In this document: in pieces, positions 1 to 5,875 of the stretch
Layout: the number at the start of each line of letters is the position of its first letter
Position numbering within the stretch: the first letter of the stretch is position 1
Assembly (NCBI GenBank): GCA_050014815.1
Contig: JBEKCP010000208.1
Span: 1 to 9,042, forward strand
Reading direction: 5' to 3'
Length of the DNA stretch: 9,042 nucleotides
DNA from: JBEKCP01 sp050014815
GTDB taxonomy: Bacteria; Planctomycetota; Planctomycetia; Pirellulales; Thermoguttaceae
Made by a program: the position numbers and the translations under genes
Notes under the pieces: model-generated
Databases searched by the model: none
Told to the model about the DNA's origin: nothing
Seen by the model: the letters and a program-made list of their open reading frames with translations, nothing else

Positions 1-227
1 TGCAGGAGCCCGGCGGCCTGGGCAGCGCGACGGGGGGCAATCGGGCGATGGTCGAGCCCCTGGCCCGCGCCGCCGTCGCCGTCGGCGTCGACGGCCTCTT
101 CTTCGAGACCCATCCCAATCCCGACGCCGCGCCCAGCGATGGCCCGAACATGGTCCCCCTGGATCAGTTCGCCCCCATGCTCGGCCGGCTCTTGCGGCTC
201 CGCCGCGCCGTAGAGGAACTCCATTGA
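1..227 (+). CDS. kdsA: 3-deoxy-8-phosphooctulonate (Kdo-8-P) synthase, C-terminal fragment
   Basis: This is the 3' end of a gene that begins before the window; the reading frame runs from base 3 to a TGA at 225-227 and gives 74 residues. KdsA condenses phosphoenolpyruvate with D-arabinose 5-phosphate to make Kdo-8-phosphate, the precursor of the inner-core sugar of lipopolysaccharide, in the cytoplasm. The visible part holds the family's C-terminal signature: 'TGGNRAMVEPLARAAVAVG', then 'FFETHPNPDAAPSDGPN', which carries the conserved Glu, His and Asp of the PEP/metal site in the DAHP-synthase-like TIM barrel, and 'MVPLDQF'. The end lies where KdsA proteins normally stop, so the 3' end looks intact. 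The following 28 bp lead straight into an inverted-repeat element. A Kdo pathway implies a Gram-negative-type envelope. Identity is strong; the N-terminal half cannot be judged. Confidence 0.93.
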   Translation, partial: QEPGGLGSATGGNRAMVEPLARAAVAVGVDGLFFETHPNPDAAPSDGPNMVPLDQFAPMLGRLLRLRRAVEELH

Positions 228-254
228 ACGGACTTGACAGCCTGCACGCGGTCA

Positions 255-443
255 AAGCACGAAATCCGAAATCCGAAATCCGAAACAAATCCAAAATGCG
301 AAATCTCAATGTTCCAAGCGGACCGTCCCGGGCCCTGCCGGACCGCGCCGAAAGCGCATGCCAGGCAGGCACCCATGTTTCTGTCATTGGCCGCTTCGGT
401 CATTGGAAATTGTTTCCGATTTCGAGATTCGGATTTCGTGCTT
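255..443. repeat. MITE-like inverted-repeat element with heptamer arms (element 1)
   Basis: Bases 255-288 and 410-443 are imperfect inverted repeats of 34 bp; over the 33-bp core 256-288/410-442, 29 positions match. The left arm contains tandem heptamers of CGAAATC (about three), followed by CGAAAC; the right arm is the degenerate complement. The similarity continues weakly inward (a 'ccaaaatg' stretch on the left against 'cattgg' on the right). The inside, about 120 bp, is GC-rich and has no convincing gene. It is noticeably AT-richer at the arms than the genes on either side. The layout is that of a small non-autonomous element or folded repeat. No target-site duplication was recognised. 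It fills almost all of the kdsA-lipoprotein gap, and its right arm enters the next coding sequence. Confidence 0.75.
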
Positions 444-2362
444 CTTTTCTAGTCCTGAGCGTGCTGTTGTTGGCCGGCTGCCCGAGTGCCGACCGCTCGT
501 CGTCCGGTCGTGCCGGCGGCGGCCGCCCCGACGCCGCCGTGCAGTACGCCGACGAGATGATCAATCACGGGATCGAGACCCTCGATCGCCTGGAGGAGTT
601 CGAGGCCGGCGAAGTCTGCAGCCAGATCGTGGGACGGATCGTCGAGATGAGCCACACCCGCCGGCTTCCCGCCCAGGGACAGTCCGACCCGCTGCTGGCC
701 ACCTGCCCGGAACCCGAAATGCTGCGGCAGACGGTCGACCGGCTGAACCAATGGGGCCAGTCGCAGCAGGCCCCGGCGGACTGGAAGCTCGATCCGCTGG
801 TCCGCGAGTTGCCGCCCTCGCTGGCCGACGTGCCGGTGGTCCGGGACCTGGGAAAAATACAGTTCTCGGTCTACGACGGGTTCTCGCTCTTGGAGGCCCT
901 GTGGCTGCGGGACCTCTCGCAATGGGCCCGCGGCACGCAGGCGGACGAGCTCCAGCAGGCCCGCCAACTCTTCGACTGGGTCGTCCGCAACATCCAGCTC
1001 GACGCGGACGAGCCGGAGCGGGTGCCCCTATTCCCTTGGGAGACGCTCCTGGGCGGCCGGGGAACGGCGATGGAGCGGGCTTGGGTCTACATCCTTCTCC
1101 TGCGGCAGCAAGGGATCGACGCGGCCGTACTGGCGGCCCCCCCGGCCAGGGTGTCGAAGCCGGCGGGGGACCCCGCCCGGCAGAAAGGCGCCCCTATTGC
1201 AGTCCGACCGTGGTGCGTGGCTGTGCTAGCCGAGCAGGAGCACGCCAAGGGGCTCTACTTGTTCGATACGAATCTCGGCCTCCCGATTCCCGCCCGCGAC
1301 GGCCTCCGGCTCCTATCCTCCCCTCTCCCCTTGGGAGATGGGCAGGGGGAGAGGGCTCCGGGGCAGGGGGAGAGGGCGCCGGGGGTGAGGGCACCGGGGG
1401 CGAAGCAGCCGGCCGCCGGCCTCGACATTCGTCCCGCCACGTTGGCCGAAGTGCTCGCCGATCACGCGATCCTTGATCGGTTGAACTTCGATCCGCAACA
1501 TCCGTATTGGGTGAAGGCGGCGAACCTGGGCCAGATCGTCGTGCTGGTGGAGGCATCCCCCGTCTACGTGGCCGCGAAGAGCCGGCTCATGGAATCGCTG
1601 CTGGCCGGAGCAGAGCGGGTGGTCCTCACCACGGACCCGGCGGCGCAAGCCGAGCGCATGAAGGCCGCGGCCAATGCGGCCGCGGCCCGCCTGTGGAGTT
1701 TCCCTTACCAGGTCCTCCAGCGGCGGAGCCAGCTTGGAGTGGAGAACGTCGGCCGACGGCTCGACCAGATGTTGCCGTTGTTCGCCGGCAACGGGACGCC
1801 CCTGTTCAAAGGGCGCATCCTGCACCTGAAGGGCCGCTTCCAGGGCGAACCCGGGGCAATCGAGTGCTACCAGGCCGCCCGGCCGGCCACCAAGGACGTG
1901 CTCGCCATGGAACCGAAGCTGGCGGCCGCCAATTGCGAGAGCATCCTCCAGATGCCCCCCGCGATGCGACCGGAGGACCCGAAGCAGGCGGCCGCGGAAC
2001 TGGCCCACTGGCAGACTGTCTCGTGCCTTCGCGGCAAACACGACGCCAGCTACTGGCTTGGATTGATCGCCGCGGGGCAGGGCGACTTCCCGTCGGCCAT
2101 CGACTACTTCACCAAGCGGACGCTGGACGCCGCGGCCCAGAGCCCCTGGATGCCCGGCATCCATTACAACCTCGGCCGGACCTACGAAGCCGACGGACAG
2201 CCGGATCGGGCGGTCGAGGAGTACCTCAGCGGCATCCGATCCCCGATGCACGCCGGCAATCTCTTGCGGGCCCGCTGGCTGAAGGAAGTGACGGCGGCCA
2301 GCCAGCCCGGCCCGGAGGAGAAGCCACCCGCAGCCGCGCCGGAGACCAAGGGGTCAAAGTGA
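410..2362 (+). CDS. Lipoprotein with degenerate transglutaminase-like domain and TPR-like C-terminus
   Basis: The product is about 650 residues with an N-terminal lipoprotein signal: 'FPISRFGFRASFLVLSVLLLAGC', with a lipobox (LLAGC) and the acylated Cys encoded at 479-481 (residue 24). I chose the TTG at 410 because it gives a normal-length signal peptide; an in-frame ATG at 296 and TTG at 224 would leave 61 or 85 residues before the Cys, partly read from repeat DNA. A disordered linker and a helical region follow. Then comes a transglutaminase-like core ('QLFDWVVRNIQLD', about residues 188-200; 'GGRGTAMERAWVYILLLRQQ', about 215-234; 'WCVAVL', then 'LYLFDTNLGLPIP'). The Cys expected after the conserved Gly is replaced by Thr-Ala (G218-T219-A220), and the usual His before the Trp is Arg-Pro, so enzymatic activity is unlikely. 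Residues about 302-330 are a Gly/Pro-rich insert derived from a repeat. The last ~100 residues resemble two TPR units ('YWLGLIAAGQGDFPSAIDYF', 'IHYNLGRTYEADGQPDRAVE'). It is probably membrane-anchored, facing the periplasm; its role is unknown. Similar proteins are common in planctomycetes (from memory). Confidence 0.8.
   Translation: MFPISRFGFRASFLVLSVLLLAGCPSADRSSSGRAGGGRPDAAVQYADEMINHGIETLDRLEEFEAGEVCSQIVGRIVEMSHTRRLPAQGQSDPLLATCPEPEMLRQTVDRLNQWGQSQQAPADWKLDPLVRELPPSLADVPVVRDLGKIQFSVYDGFSLLEALWLRDLSQWARGTQADELQQARQLFDWVVRNIQLDADEPERVPLFPWETLLGGRGTAMERAWVYILLLRQQGIDAAVLAAPPARVSKPAGDPARQKGAPIAVRPWCVAVLAEQEHAKGLYLFDTNLGLPIPARDGLRLLSSPLPLGDGQGERAPGQGERAPGVRAPGAKQPAAGLDIRPATLAEVLADHAILDRLNFDPQHPYWVKAANLGQIVVLVEASPVYVAAKSRLMESLLAGAERVVLTTDPAAQAERMKAAANAAAARLWSFPYQVLQRRSQLGVENVGRRLDQMLPLFAGNGTPLFKGRILHLKGRFQGEPGAIECYQAARPATKDVLAMEPKLAAANCESILQMPPAMRPEDPKQAAAELAHWQTVSCLRGKHDASYWLGLIAAGQGDFPSAIDYFTKRTLDAAAQSPWMPGIHYNLGRTYEADGQPDRAVEEYLSGIRSPMHAGNLLRARWLKEVTAASQPGPEEKPPAAAPETKGSK
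1319..1396. repeat. G-rich hairpin/tandem repeat inside the lipoprotein gene
   Basis: Bases 1321-1330 (CCCTCTCCCC) are the exact inverted complement of 1346-1355, with a 15-base loop. Beginning at 1340 there are two consecutive 21-bp copies (1340-1360 and 1361-1381, one mismatch) and a shortened 15-bp third copy (1382-1396). In the gene's frame they read GQGERAP, GQGERAP, GVRAP. Similar 'CCCTCTCCC...GGGAGAGGG' sequences are familiar as interspersed repeats in high-GC genomes (recollection, not searched). The 21-bp period keeps the frame, so the gene survives with a low-complexity insert just after its transglutaminase-like core. Confidence 0.7.
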
Positions 2363-2378
2363 ACGACGGGCGGTCATC

Positions 2379-2400
2379 CCCCCCCATTGCAATGGGGGGG
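2379..2400. terminator. Perfect 22-bp palindrome, possible terminator after the lipoprotein gene
   Basis: Seven C, then ATTGCAAT, then seven G form a perfect palindrome 16 bp past the lipoprotein stop codon. As RNA it would make a strong GC stem with a small loop. Only a short CTTT follows, so the U-tract of an intrinsic terminator is weak. It may instead be a short interspersed palindrome that happens to end the transcript. It sits between the lipoprotein gene and a promoter candidate for rpmE, where a terminator would be expected. Confidence 0.4.
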
Positions 2401-2431
2401 CTTTGGCATGACTTCGCCCACCGCAGGGGCC

Positions 2432-2460
2432 TTGTTGCCGCCGCCAACCCCGGGTAGAAT
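2432..2460 (+). promoter_or_regulatory. Sigma-70-like promoter candidate for rpmE-prfA
   Basis: TTGTTG (2432-2437) and TAGAAT (2455-2460) are separated by exactly 17 bases. The -10 box matches TATAAT at five of six positions; the -35 box keeps only the TTG. Transcription would begin near 2467, giving a leader of about 34 bases before the rpmE ATG. It lies just downstream of the palindrome that may end the upstream transcript. This is a match by eye; planctomycete promoter consensus is poorly defined. Confidence 0.42.
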
Positions 2461-2486
2461 AATGAGTTCGCCATTCTCTCGTGATC

Positions 2487-2492
2487 GAGGAG
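2487..2492 (+). promoter_or_regulatory. Ribosome binding site of rpmE
   Basis: GAGGAG lies 8 bases before the ATG at 2501. It supports that ATG over the longer in-frame extension upstream, which would read through the promoter and palindrome. Confidence 0.65.
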
Positions 2493-2500
2493 CCCACGCC

Positions 2501-2773
2501 ATGAAAGACGGCATCCATCCGAAGTACGTCGAGACCAAGGTCGCCTGCGGCTGCGGCAACACGTTTGTCACCCGCAGCACGGTGCCGGAGTTGAAGGTCG
2601 ATATCTGCAATGCCTGCCATCCGTTTTATACCGGGAAGCTGAAGTACGTCGACACGGCGGGGCGGATCGAGAAGTTCCAGCGGAAGTTCGCCAACAGCGG
2701 CTATGCCAGTCTGAACCGCGGCAAGAAGAAGGCGGCCGACGAGGCGGCGGAAGCCCCAGCCGCCCAAGGCTGA
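2501..2773 (+). CDS. rpmE: 50S ribosomal protein L31 (bL31), zinc-binding type
   Basis: The 90-residue product begins MKDGIHPKYVET, the classic bL31 start, and sits on the large ribosomal subunit at the bridge to the small subunit. It is the zinc-binding (C+) form: Cys16 and Cys18 (ACGCGNTF), then Cys36 and Cys39 (DICNACHPFYTG), the four-Cys ligand set. 'HPFYTGK' and 'AGRIEKFQRKF' are conserved in the family. The last ~20 residues are a Lys/Ala/Glu-rich tail beyond the usual ~70-residue core, as many bL31 proteins have. The start is set by the GAGGAG site 8 bases upstream. The TGA stop shares its A with the ATG of prfA (TGATG), so the two genes are very probably one transcript with coupled translation. 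The C+ form implies possible zinc-dependent replacement by a C- paralogue, but no Zur-type site was recognised. Confidence 0.96.
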   Translation: MKDGIHPKYVETKVACGCGNTFVTRSTVPELKVDICNACHPFYTGKLKYVDTAGRIEKFQRKFANSGYASLNRGKKKAADEAAEAPAAQG

Positions 2774-3843
2774 TGCGCGAGGCACTCGAAAAGACCTTGG
2801 CCCGCTTCGAGGAGTTGGAGCGGCACCTCCTGGACCCCGCCGTGCAGACCAACTCGGCGCGGATGTCGGCCGTGGCCCGCGAGCACGGCTCGCTGGCCAA
2901 GGTGGCCACCAAGTACCGCCGCTTCAAGAAGCTCAACGCCCAGATCGCCGAGGCGATCGAAATGCTCCAGGGCGATGATCTCGACCTCCGCCACCTCGCC
3001 GAGGCGGAGCTGCCCAAGCTGAAGGCCGAGCGGGAGGCCGCCTGGGACGAGCTCCTGGACCTCTCCGTCGGCGGCGAGGACGCCAACCGGCGGCGGTGCG
3101 TCCTGGAGATTCGGGCAGGCACCGGCGGCGACGAGGCCGCCCTCTTCGCACGCGACCTCTACGAAATGTACAAACACTACGCCGAGGGCAAGGGCTGGAA
3201 GACCGAGCTCTTGGACATGAGCCCCACCGAGCTCGGCGGGTTCAAGGAAGTGATCCTCGGGGTCGAGGGGGACGCGGTCTTTCGCCACCTCCAGTACGAG
3301 AGCGGCGGCCACCGCGTGCAGCGGGTGCCCGAAACCGAGGCCAAGGGCCGCATCCACACCTCCGCCGCCACCGTGGCAGTGATGGCCGAGCCCGAAGACG
3401 TGGAAATCGAACTCAAGCCGGAGGATTACCAGATCGAGCGGATGCGTGCCAGCGGGCCCGGCGGCCAGCACGTCAACAAGACCTCAAGCGCCATCCGGCT
3501 CACTCACTTCGCCAGCGGCATCGTCGTCTCGTGCCAGGACGAGAAGAGCCAGCACAAGAACATGGCCAAGGCCCTGCGTGTGATGAAGACCCGGCTCTAC
3601 GAGCGGAAGCGGGAGGAGGAGCAGCGGAAGCGGTCGACCGAGCGGCTCACGAAGATCGGCTCCGGCGACCGCAGCGAGCGGATCCGCACCTACAACTTCC
3701 CGCAGAACCGGCTGACCGACCACCGGATCAACGAGAACTTCAATCTGGAGAACGTGATCGCCGGCCATCTCGATCCGGTGATCGACCAGTTGATCGAGTA
3801 TGAACGGCAAGTCGAGCGTGCCGCCTTCGGGAACCTGGAGTAA
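2773..3843 (+). CDS. prfA: Peptide chain release factor 1 (RF1)
   Basis: RF1 recognises UAA and UAG in the ribosomal A site and triggers hydrolysis of peptidyl-tRNA. The 356-residue product matches the family length. The N-terminal coiled-coil domain (about 1-110) leads into 'EIRAGTGGDEAALFARDLYE'. The stop-codon recognition tripeptide is P186-E187-T188, the PxT motif of RF1; RF2 would have SPF. The catalytic GGQ is at 230-232 in 'SGPGGQHVNKTSSAIRLTH', followed by 'CQDEKSQHKNMAKAL' and 'RTYNFPQNRLTDHRI', all canonical. The start overlaps the rpmE stop by one base and has only a weak AAGG upstream, pointing to translational coupling. Gln232 is the expected methylation target of PrmC, encoded about 1.15 kb downstream. 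No frameshift or missing residue is seen. Confidence 0.97.
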   Translation: MREALEKTLARFEELERHLLDPAVQTNSARMSAVAREHGSLAKVATKYRRFKKLNAQIAEAIEMLQGDDLDLRHLAEAELPKLKAEREAAWDELLDLSVGGEDANRRRCVLEIRAGTGGDEAALFARDLYEMYKHYAEGKGWKTELLDMSPTELGGFKEVILGVEGDAVFRHLQYESGGHRVQRVPETEAKGRIHTSAATVAVMAEPEDVEIELKPEDYQIERMRASGPGGQHVNKTSSAIRLTHFASGIVVSCQDEKSQHKNMAKALRVMKTRLYERKREEEQRKRSTERLTKIGSGDRSERIRTYNFPQNRLTDHRINENFNLENVIAGHLDPVIDQLIEYERQVERAAFGNLE

Positions 3844-3873
3844 ACCGGCATCGCGGCAGAGGAAGAGGGGAAT

Positions 3874-3905
3874 CACGAAAGCCCGAAGAGACGAAAGCCC
3901 GAAAG
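3874..3905. repeat. Four tandem degenerate octamers (solo arm)
   Basis: In the 81-bp gap between prfA and the LRR gene, four consecutive 8-mers of the form NNCGAARR occur: CACGAAAG, CCCGAAGA, GACGAAAG, CCCGAAAG. They look like one arm of the inverted-repeat elements elsewhere in the window, but I found no inverted partner nearby. The 13-base word ACGAAAGCCCGAA occurs twice, 16 bases apart. The 3' end leads into a G-run just before the ATG of the LRR gene. Confidence 0.6.
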
Positions 3906-3924
3906 GGCAGGGGGGGGCCAACGA

Positions 3925-4617
3925 ATGAATTCCACTGGCCGGTACCGCCCCACGCCGGGCCACGTCTTGCTTGGACTGCTGGTGGTGGAGGGGCTGCTGC
4001 TCTTGTCTGAGCGGTTTCGCTGGTTCGCCTTCAACCGTGCGCCCGGCTGGACGGCCCTGATCTCCGTGGCGACGCTCCTACTCGCAATTTTGTTTCTGTT
4101 CGTCTGGTTCCTCTTGAGCCTGCTCTTTCGCTGGCGGTTCCAATTCAGCATTCGGTCGCTCTTGCTGCTGGTCGTTGTCGTCGCCATCCCGTGCAGTCGG
4201 TTCGCCGCCAGGATGCGGTACGCCGAGGCGCGGAAGGAGACGGCGGACGCGATACAGAAGGTGGGTTGGTCCGTGGGATATGCCTACGAGTATGATGAAT
4301 CTGGCAATGCGAAATGGGATGCGAAGCCGAAAGGCCCAGAATGGTTGCAAAAGCTGCTTGGGAGGGAGTTTTTTGCAGTCGTTGGTTTTGTGGCCTTTGG
4401 CGATCAAGGGATCACAGACGACTGCGTGGAGCACCTCAAAGGATTGCCCCAGCTCCAAGGGTTGTACCTTAACAGCACCCTAGTCACAGACGCTGGGCTA
4501 GAGCACCTCAAAGGCTTGACTGAACTCCAATGTTTGTATCTCATTGGTACCAAGGTCACAGATGAAGGCGTAAAAAAGCTCCAGCAAGCGTTGCCCAACT
4601 GCAAGATTTACCACTAA
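3925..4617 (+). CDS. Membrane-anchored leucine-rich-repeat protein (planctomycete type)
   Basis: The 230-residue product has three hydrophobic segments (about residues 13-28, 43-68 and 76-90), then a soluble part: a helical 'RYAEARKETADAIQKVG' stretch, a 'GPEWLQKLLGREFFAVVGFV' linker, and C-terminal LRRs. Repeats fall at residues 164-187, 188-211 and a degenerate last one at 212-230, each starting TDxGxxxL with 24-residue (72-bp) spacing. The bases of the first two repeats are also closely similar. The 'FSIRSLLLLVVVVAIPCSRF' segment is a hallmark of a large planctomycete family (from memory). The function is unknown; LRRs suggest protein binding. The stretch from about 4260 on is visibly AT-richer than the neighbours. 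The gene separates prfA from prmC, which are usually adjacent, so it may be a later arrival. A G-rich run precedes the ATG. Confidence 0.8.
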   Translation: MNSTGRYRPTPGHVLLGLLVVEGLLLLSERFRWFAFNRAPGWTALISVATLLLAILFLFVWFLLSLLFRWRFQFSIRSLLLLVVVVAIPCSRFAARMRYAEARKETADAIQKVGWSVGYAYEYDESGNAKWDAKPKGPEWLQKLLGREFFAVVGFVAFGDQGITDDCVEHLKGLPQLQGLYLNSTLVTDAGLEHLKGLTELQCLYLIGTKVTDEGVKKLQQALPNCKIYH

Positions 4618-4649
4618 CTTGGCCGCGCCCAAACCCAAACCCTGGTGGT

Positions 4650-4849
4650 ATCCTTTGCGGCTTGGCGGCTTTGCGCCTTGGCGTCAAATCCCCTCATCCT
4701 GAACCGACACCCTTGCAAACGGCCCCTCCGCAAGTGGCGGCCTGCCCCAAAGACACGACGCCCAACCTTGCATACGGCCTGTCGTGGAGGCAACGCGGCG
4801 ACGGGGAGGATATCACGCAAAGACGCAAAGCCGCGAAGGCGCAAAGGAT
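4650..4849. repeat. MITE-like inverted-repeat element with octamer arms (element 2)
   Basis: Bases 4652-4687 and 4812-4847 are 36-bp inverted repeats matching at 30 positions. Each arm is four degenerate octamers; the right arm reads ACGCAAAG, ACGCAAAG, CCGCGAAG, GCGCAAAG. The internal 124 bp carry no gene. Total length (about 200 bp), arm length and short-period arm structure match element 1, although the sequences are unrelated. Sequences of the 'ACGCAAAGACGCAAAG' kind are familiar as interspersed repeats in several bacterial phyla (recollection). Confidence 0.75.
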
Positions 4850-4877
4850 TTCGTGAGATACCCGCCGGCCCGTGGGA

Positions 4878-4906
4878 TTGCCAAGAAGTGGAACTTATTG
4901 TAGTTT
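4878..4906 (+). promoter_or_regulatory. Weak promoter candidate upstream of prmC
   Basis: TTGCCA (4878-4883; five of six matches to TTGACA) is followed after 17 bases by TAGTTT (4901-4906), which matches TATAAT at only three positions. It lies in the most AT-rich part of the gap. Transcripts starting here would pass through the hairpin at 4936-4959 before reaching prmC. Evidence is thin. Confidence 0.25.
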
Positions 4907-4935
4907 AACGTCTTACGACGATCGAACGATCTATC

Positions 4936-4959
4936 CCCCCGACGCAGTCGGGGGCTTTT
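4936..4959 (+). terminator. Hairpin with T-run, likely intrinsic terminator
   Basis: CCCCCGAC (4936-4943) pairs perfectly with GTCGGGGG (4947-4954) around a GCA loop, and CTTTT follows. Stem, loop and U-run fit a short intrinsic terminator on the + strand. It lies 319 bases past the LRR stop and 34 bases before the prmC start, so it would either end the upstream transcript or act within a prmC leader. A related stem-loop with a TGC loop occurs at 6990-7010. Confidence 0.55.
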
Positions 4960-4993
4960 GGACGTATCAGCAAACTCGTACCGGTGATGCCTC

Positions 4994-5875
4994 ATGCCGC
5001 CCAGCGAGCCGTGGACTATCGGCCGCCTGTTGCAGTGGACGGCCGATTATCTGAAGGGCAGGGGGGCGGAGGCGCCGCGACTGGATGCCGAGGTGCTCCT
5101 GGCCCACGCCCTGGGCTGCCGGCGGATCGACCTCTATACCCGGTTCGACGAGACGCCCGACGACCCGGCCCGCGCGGCCTTCCGCGACCTGGTCCACAAG
5201 CGGGCCGACGGGATGCCGGTCGCCTACCTGGTCGGCCGCCGGGAGTTCTATTCGCTCAGCTTTCGCGTGAGCCGGGCCGTGCTGATCCCCCGGCCGGAGA
5301 CCGAACTGCTGGTCGTGGCCCTGCTGGACCTGGCTAAGCAATACTCGGCCGATGGCCCGTTGGCCGTGGCCGACGTGGGCACCGGCAGCGGGGCGCTGGC
5401 CGTGGCCGTGGCCAAGCACCTTCCCGCAGCCCGGATAACGGCGACCGATATCAGTCCCGCCGCGCTCGCGATCGCGGCGGCCAACGTCGCCGAGCACGGC
5501 GTCGCCGACCGGATCAAGTTGGTCCAGAGCGACCTCTTGGCCAGCGTGCCGGAGGGGCGGCAGTTCGATTTCATCCTGAGCAACCCGCCTTACGTCAGCG
5601 AGGCGGAAGTGGATCGGCTGCCCCGCGAGGTGAAGGACTACGAGCCGCGCGAGGCGCTGGTGGCCGGCCCCCGGGGCACGGAGGTCATCGAGCGGCTCCT
5701 TCCGGAGGCGGCCACACGGCTCCGCGAGGGTGGGCACCTCTTGATCGAGATCAGCCCGATGATCCATGACGCGGCGGCGGCCCTGGTGGCTGCCGAGCGG
5801 CGGCTGGCGGCGGGGCCGACGCTTTGCGACCTCGCCCGGCTCCCCCGCGTCCTCCAGGCCAGGAGAAGGGATTAG
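4994..5875 (+). CDS. prmC: Peptide chain release factor N5-glutamine methyltransferase
   Basis: PrmC (HemK) uses S-adenosylmethionine to methylate the glutamine of the GGQ motif in RF1 and RF2, raising termination efficiency. The 293-residue product matches the family length. The N-terminal helical substrate-binding domain (about 1-80) includes 'DAEVLLAHALGCRRIDLYTR' and 'MPVAYLVGRREF'. 'LIPRPETE' is at 97-104. The SAM-binding glycine motif GTGSG is at 129-133, and the catalytic NPPY at 197-200 binds the glutamine side chain. The ATG has GGTGAT about 5 bases upstream. The last three residues and the TAG stop (5873-5875) come from the inverted repeat that begins at 5868; the native domain ends at about 'RVLQAR', so function should be kept. 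Its expected substrate, RF1, is encoded upstream, separated by the LRR gene. Confidence 0.95.
   Translation: MPPSEPWTIGRLLQWTADYLKGRGAEAPRLDAEVLLAHALGCRRIDLYTRFDETPDDPARAAFRDLVHKRADGMPVAYLVGRREFYSLSFRVSRAVLIPRPETELLVVALLDLAKQYSADGPLAVADVGTGSGALAVAVAKHLPAARITATDISPAALAIAAANVAEHGVADRIKLVQSDLLASVPEGRQFDFILSNPPYVSEAEVDRLPREVKDYEPREALVAGPRGTEVIERLLPEAATRLREGGHLLIEISPMIHDAAAALVAAERRLAAGPTLCDLARLPRVLQARRRD

Larger units (their letters stand above)
4618..4993. other. 376-bp gene-free region between the LRR gene and prmC
   Basis: The region holds an inverted-repeat element (4650-4849), a weak promoter candidate (4878-4906), a small palindrome GATCGAACGATC (4920-4931) and a terminator-like hairpin (4936-4959). 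Inside the element a 14-base word (CCTTGCAAACGGCC) recurs 55 bases later with one change. Open frames exist but their translations are repeat-derived and start with no convincing ribosome site. I see no gene here. Confidence 0.7.

Noticed and set aside
358..1476. Plus-strand open frame overlapping the lipoprotein gene
   Set aside because: Arg/Pro-rich out-of-frame translation; the lipoprotein frame has a lipobox and recognisable domains.
4645..4908. Open frame of 87 codons in the LRR-prmC gap
   Set aside because: It is read from both arms of an inverted-repeat element, has no ribosome site, and the translation ('SFAAWRLCALAS', 'SRKDAKPRRRKG') has the look of repeat-derived peptides.
3904..5066. 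Shared 'AAGGGCAGGGGGG' word before the LRR start and inside prmC as a repeat
   Set aside because: Only about 13 G-rich bases match, one copy is in conserved prmC coding sequence, and no flanking similarity exists.
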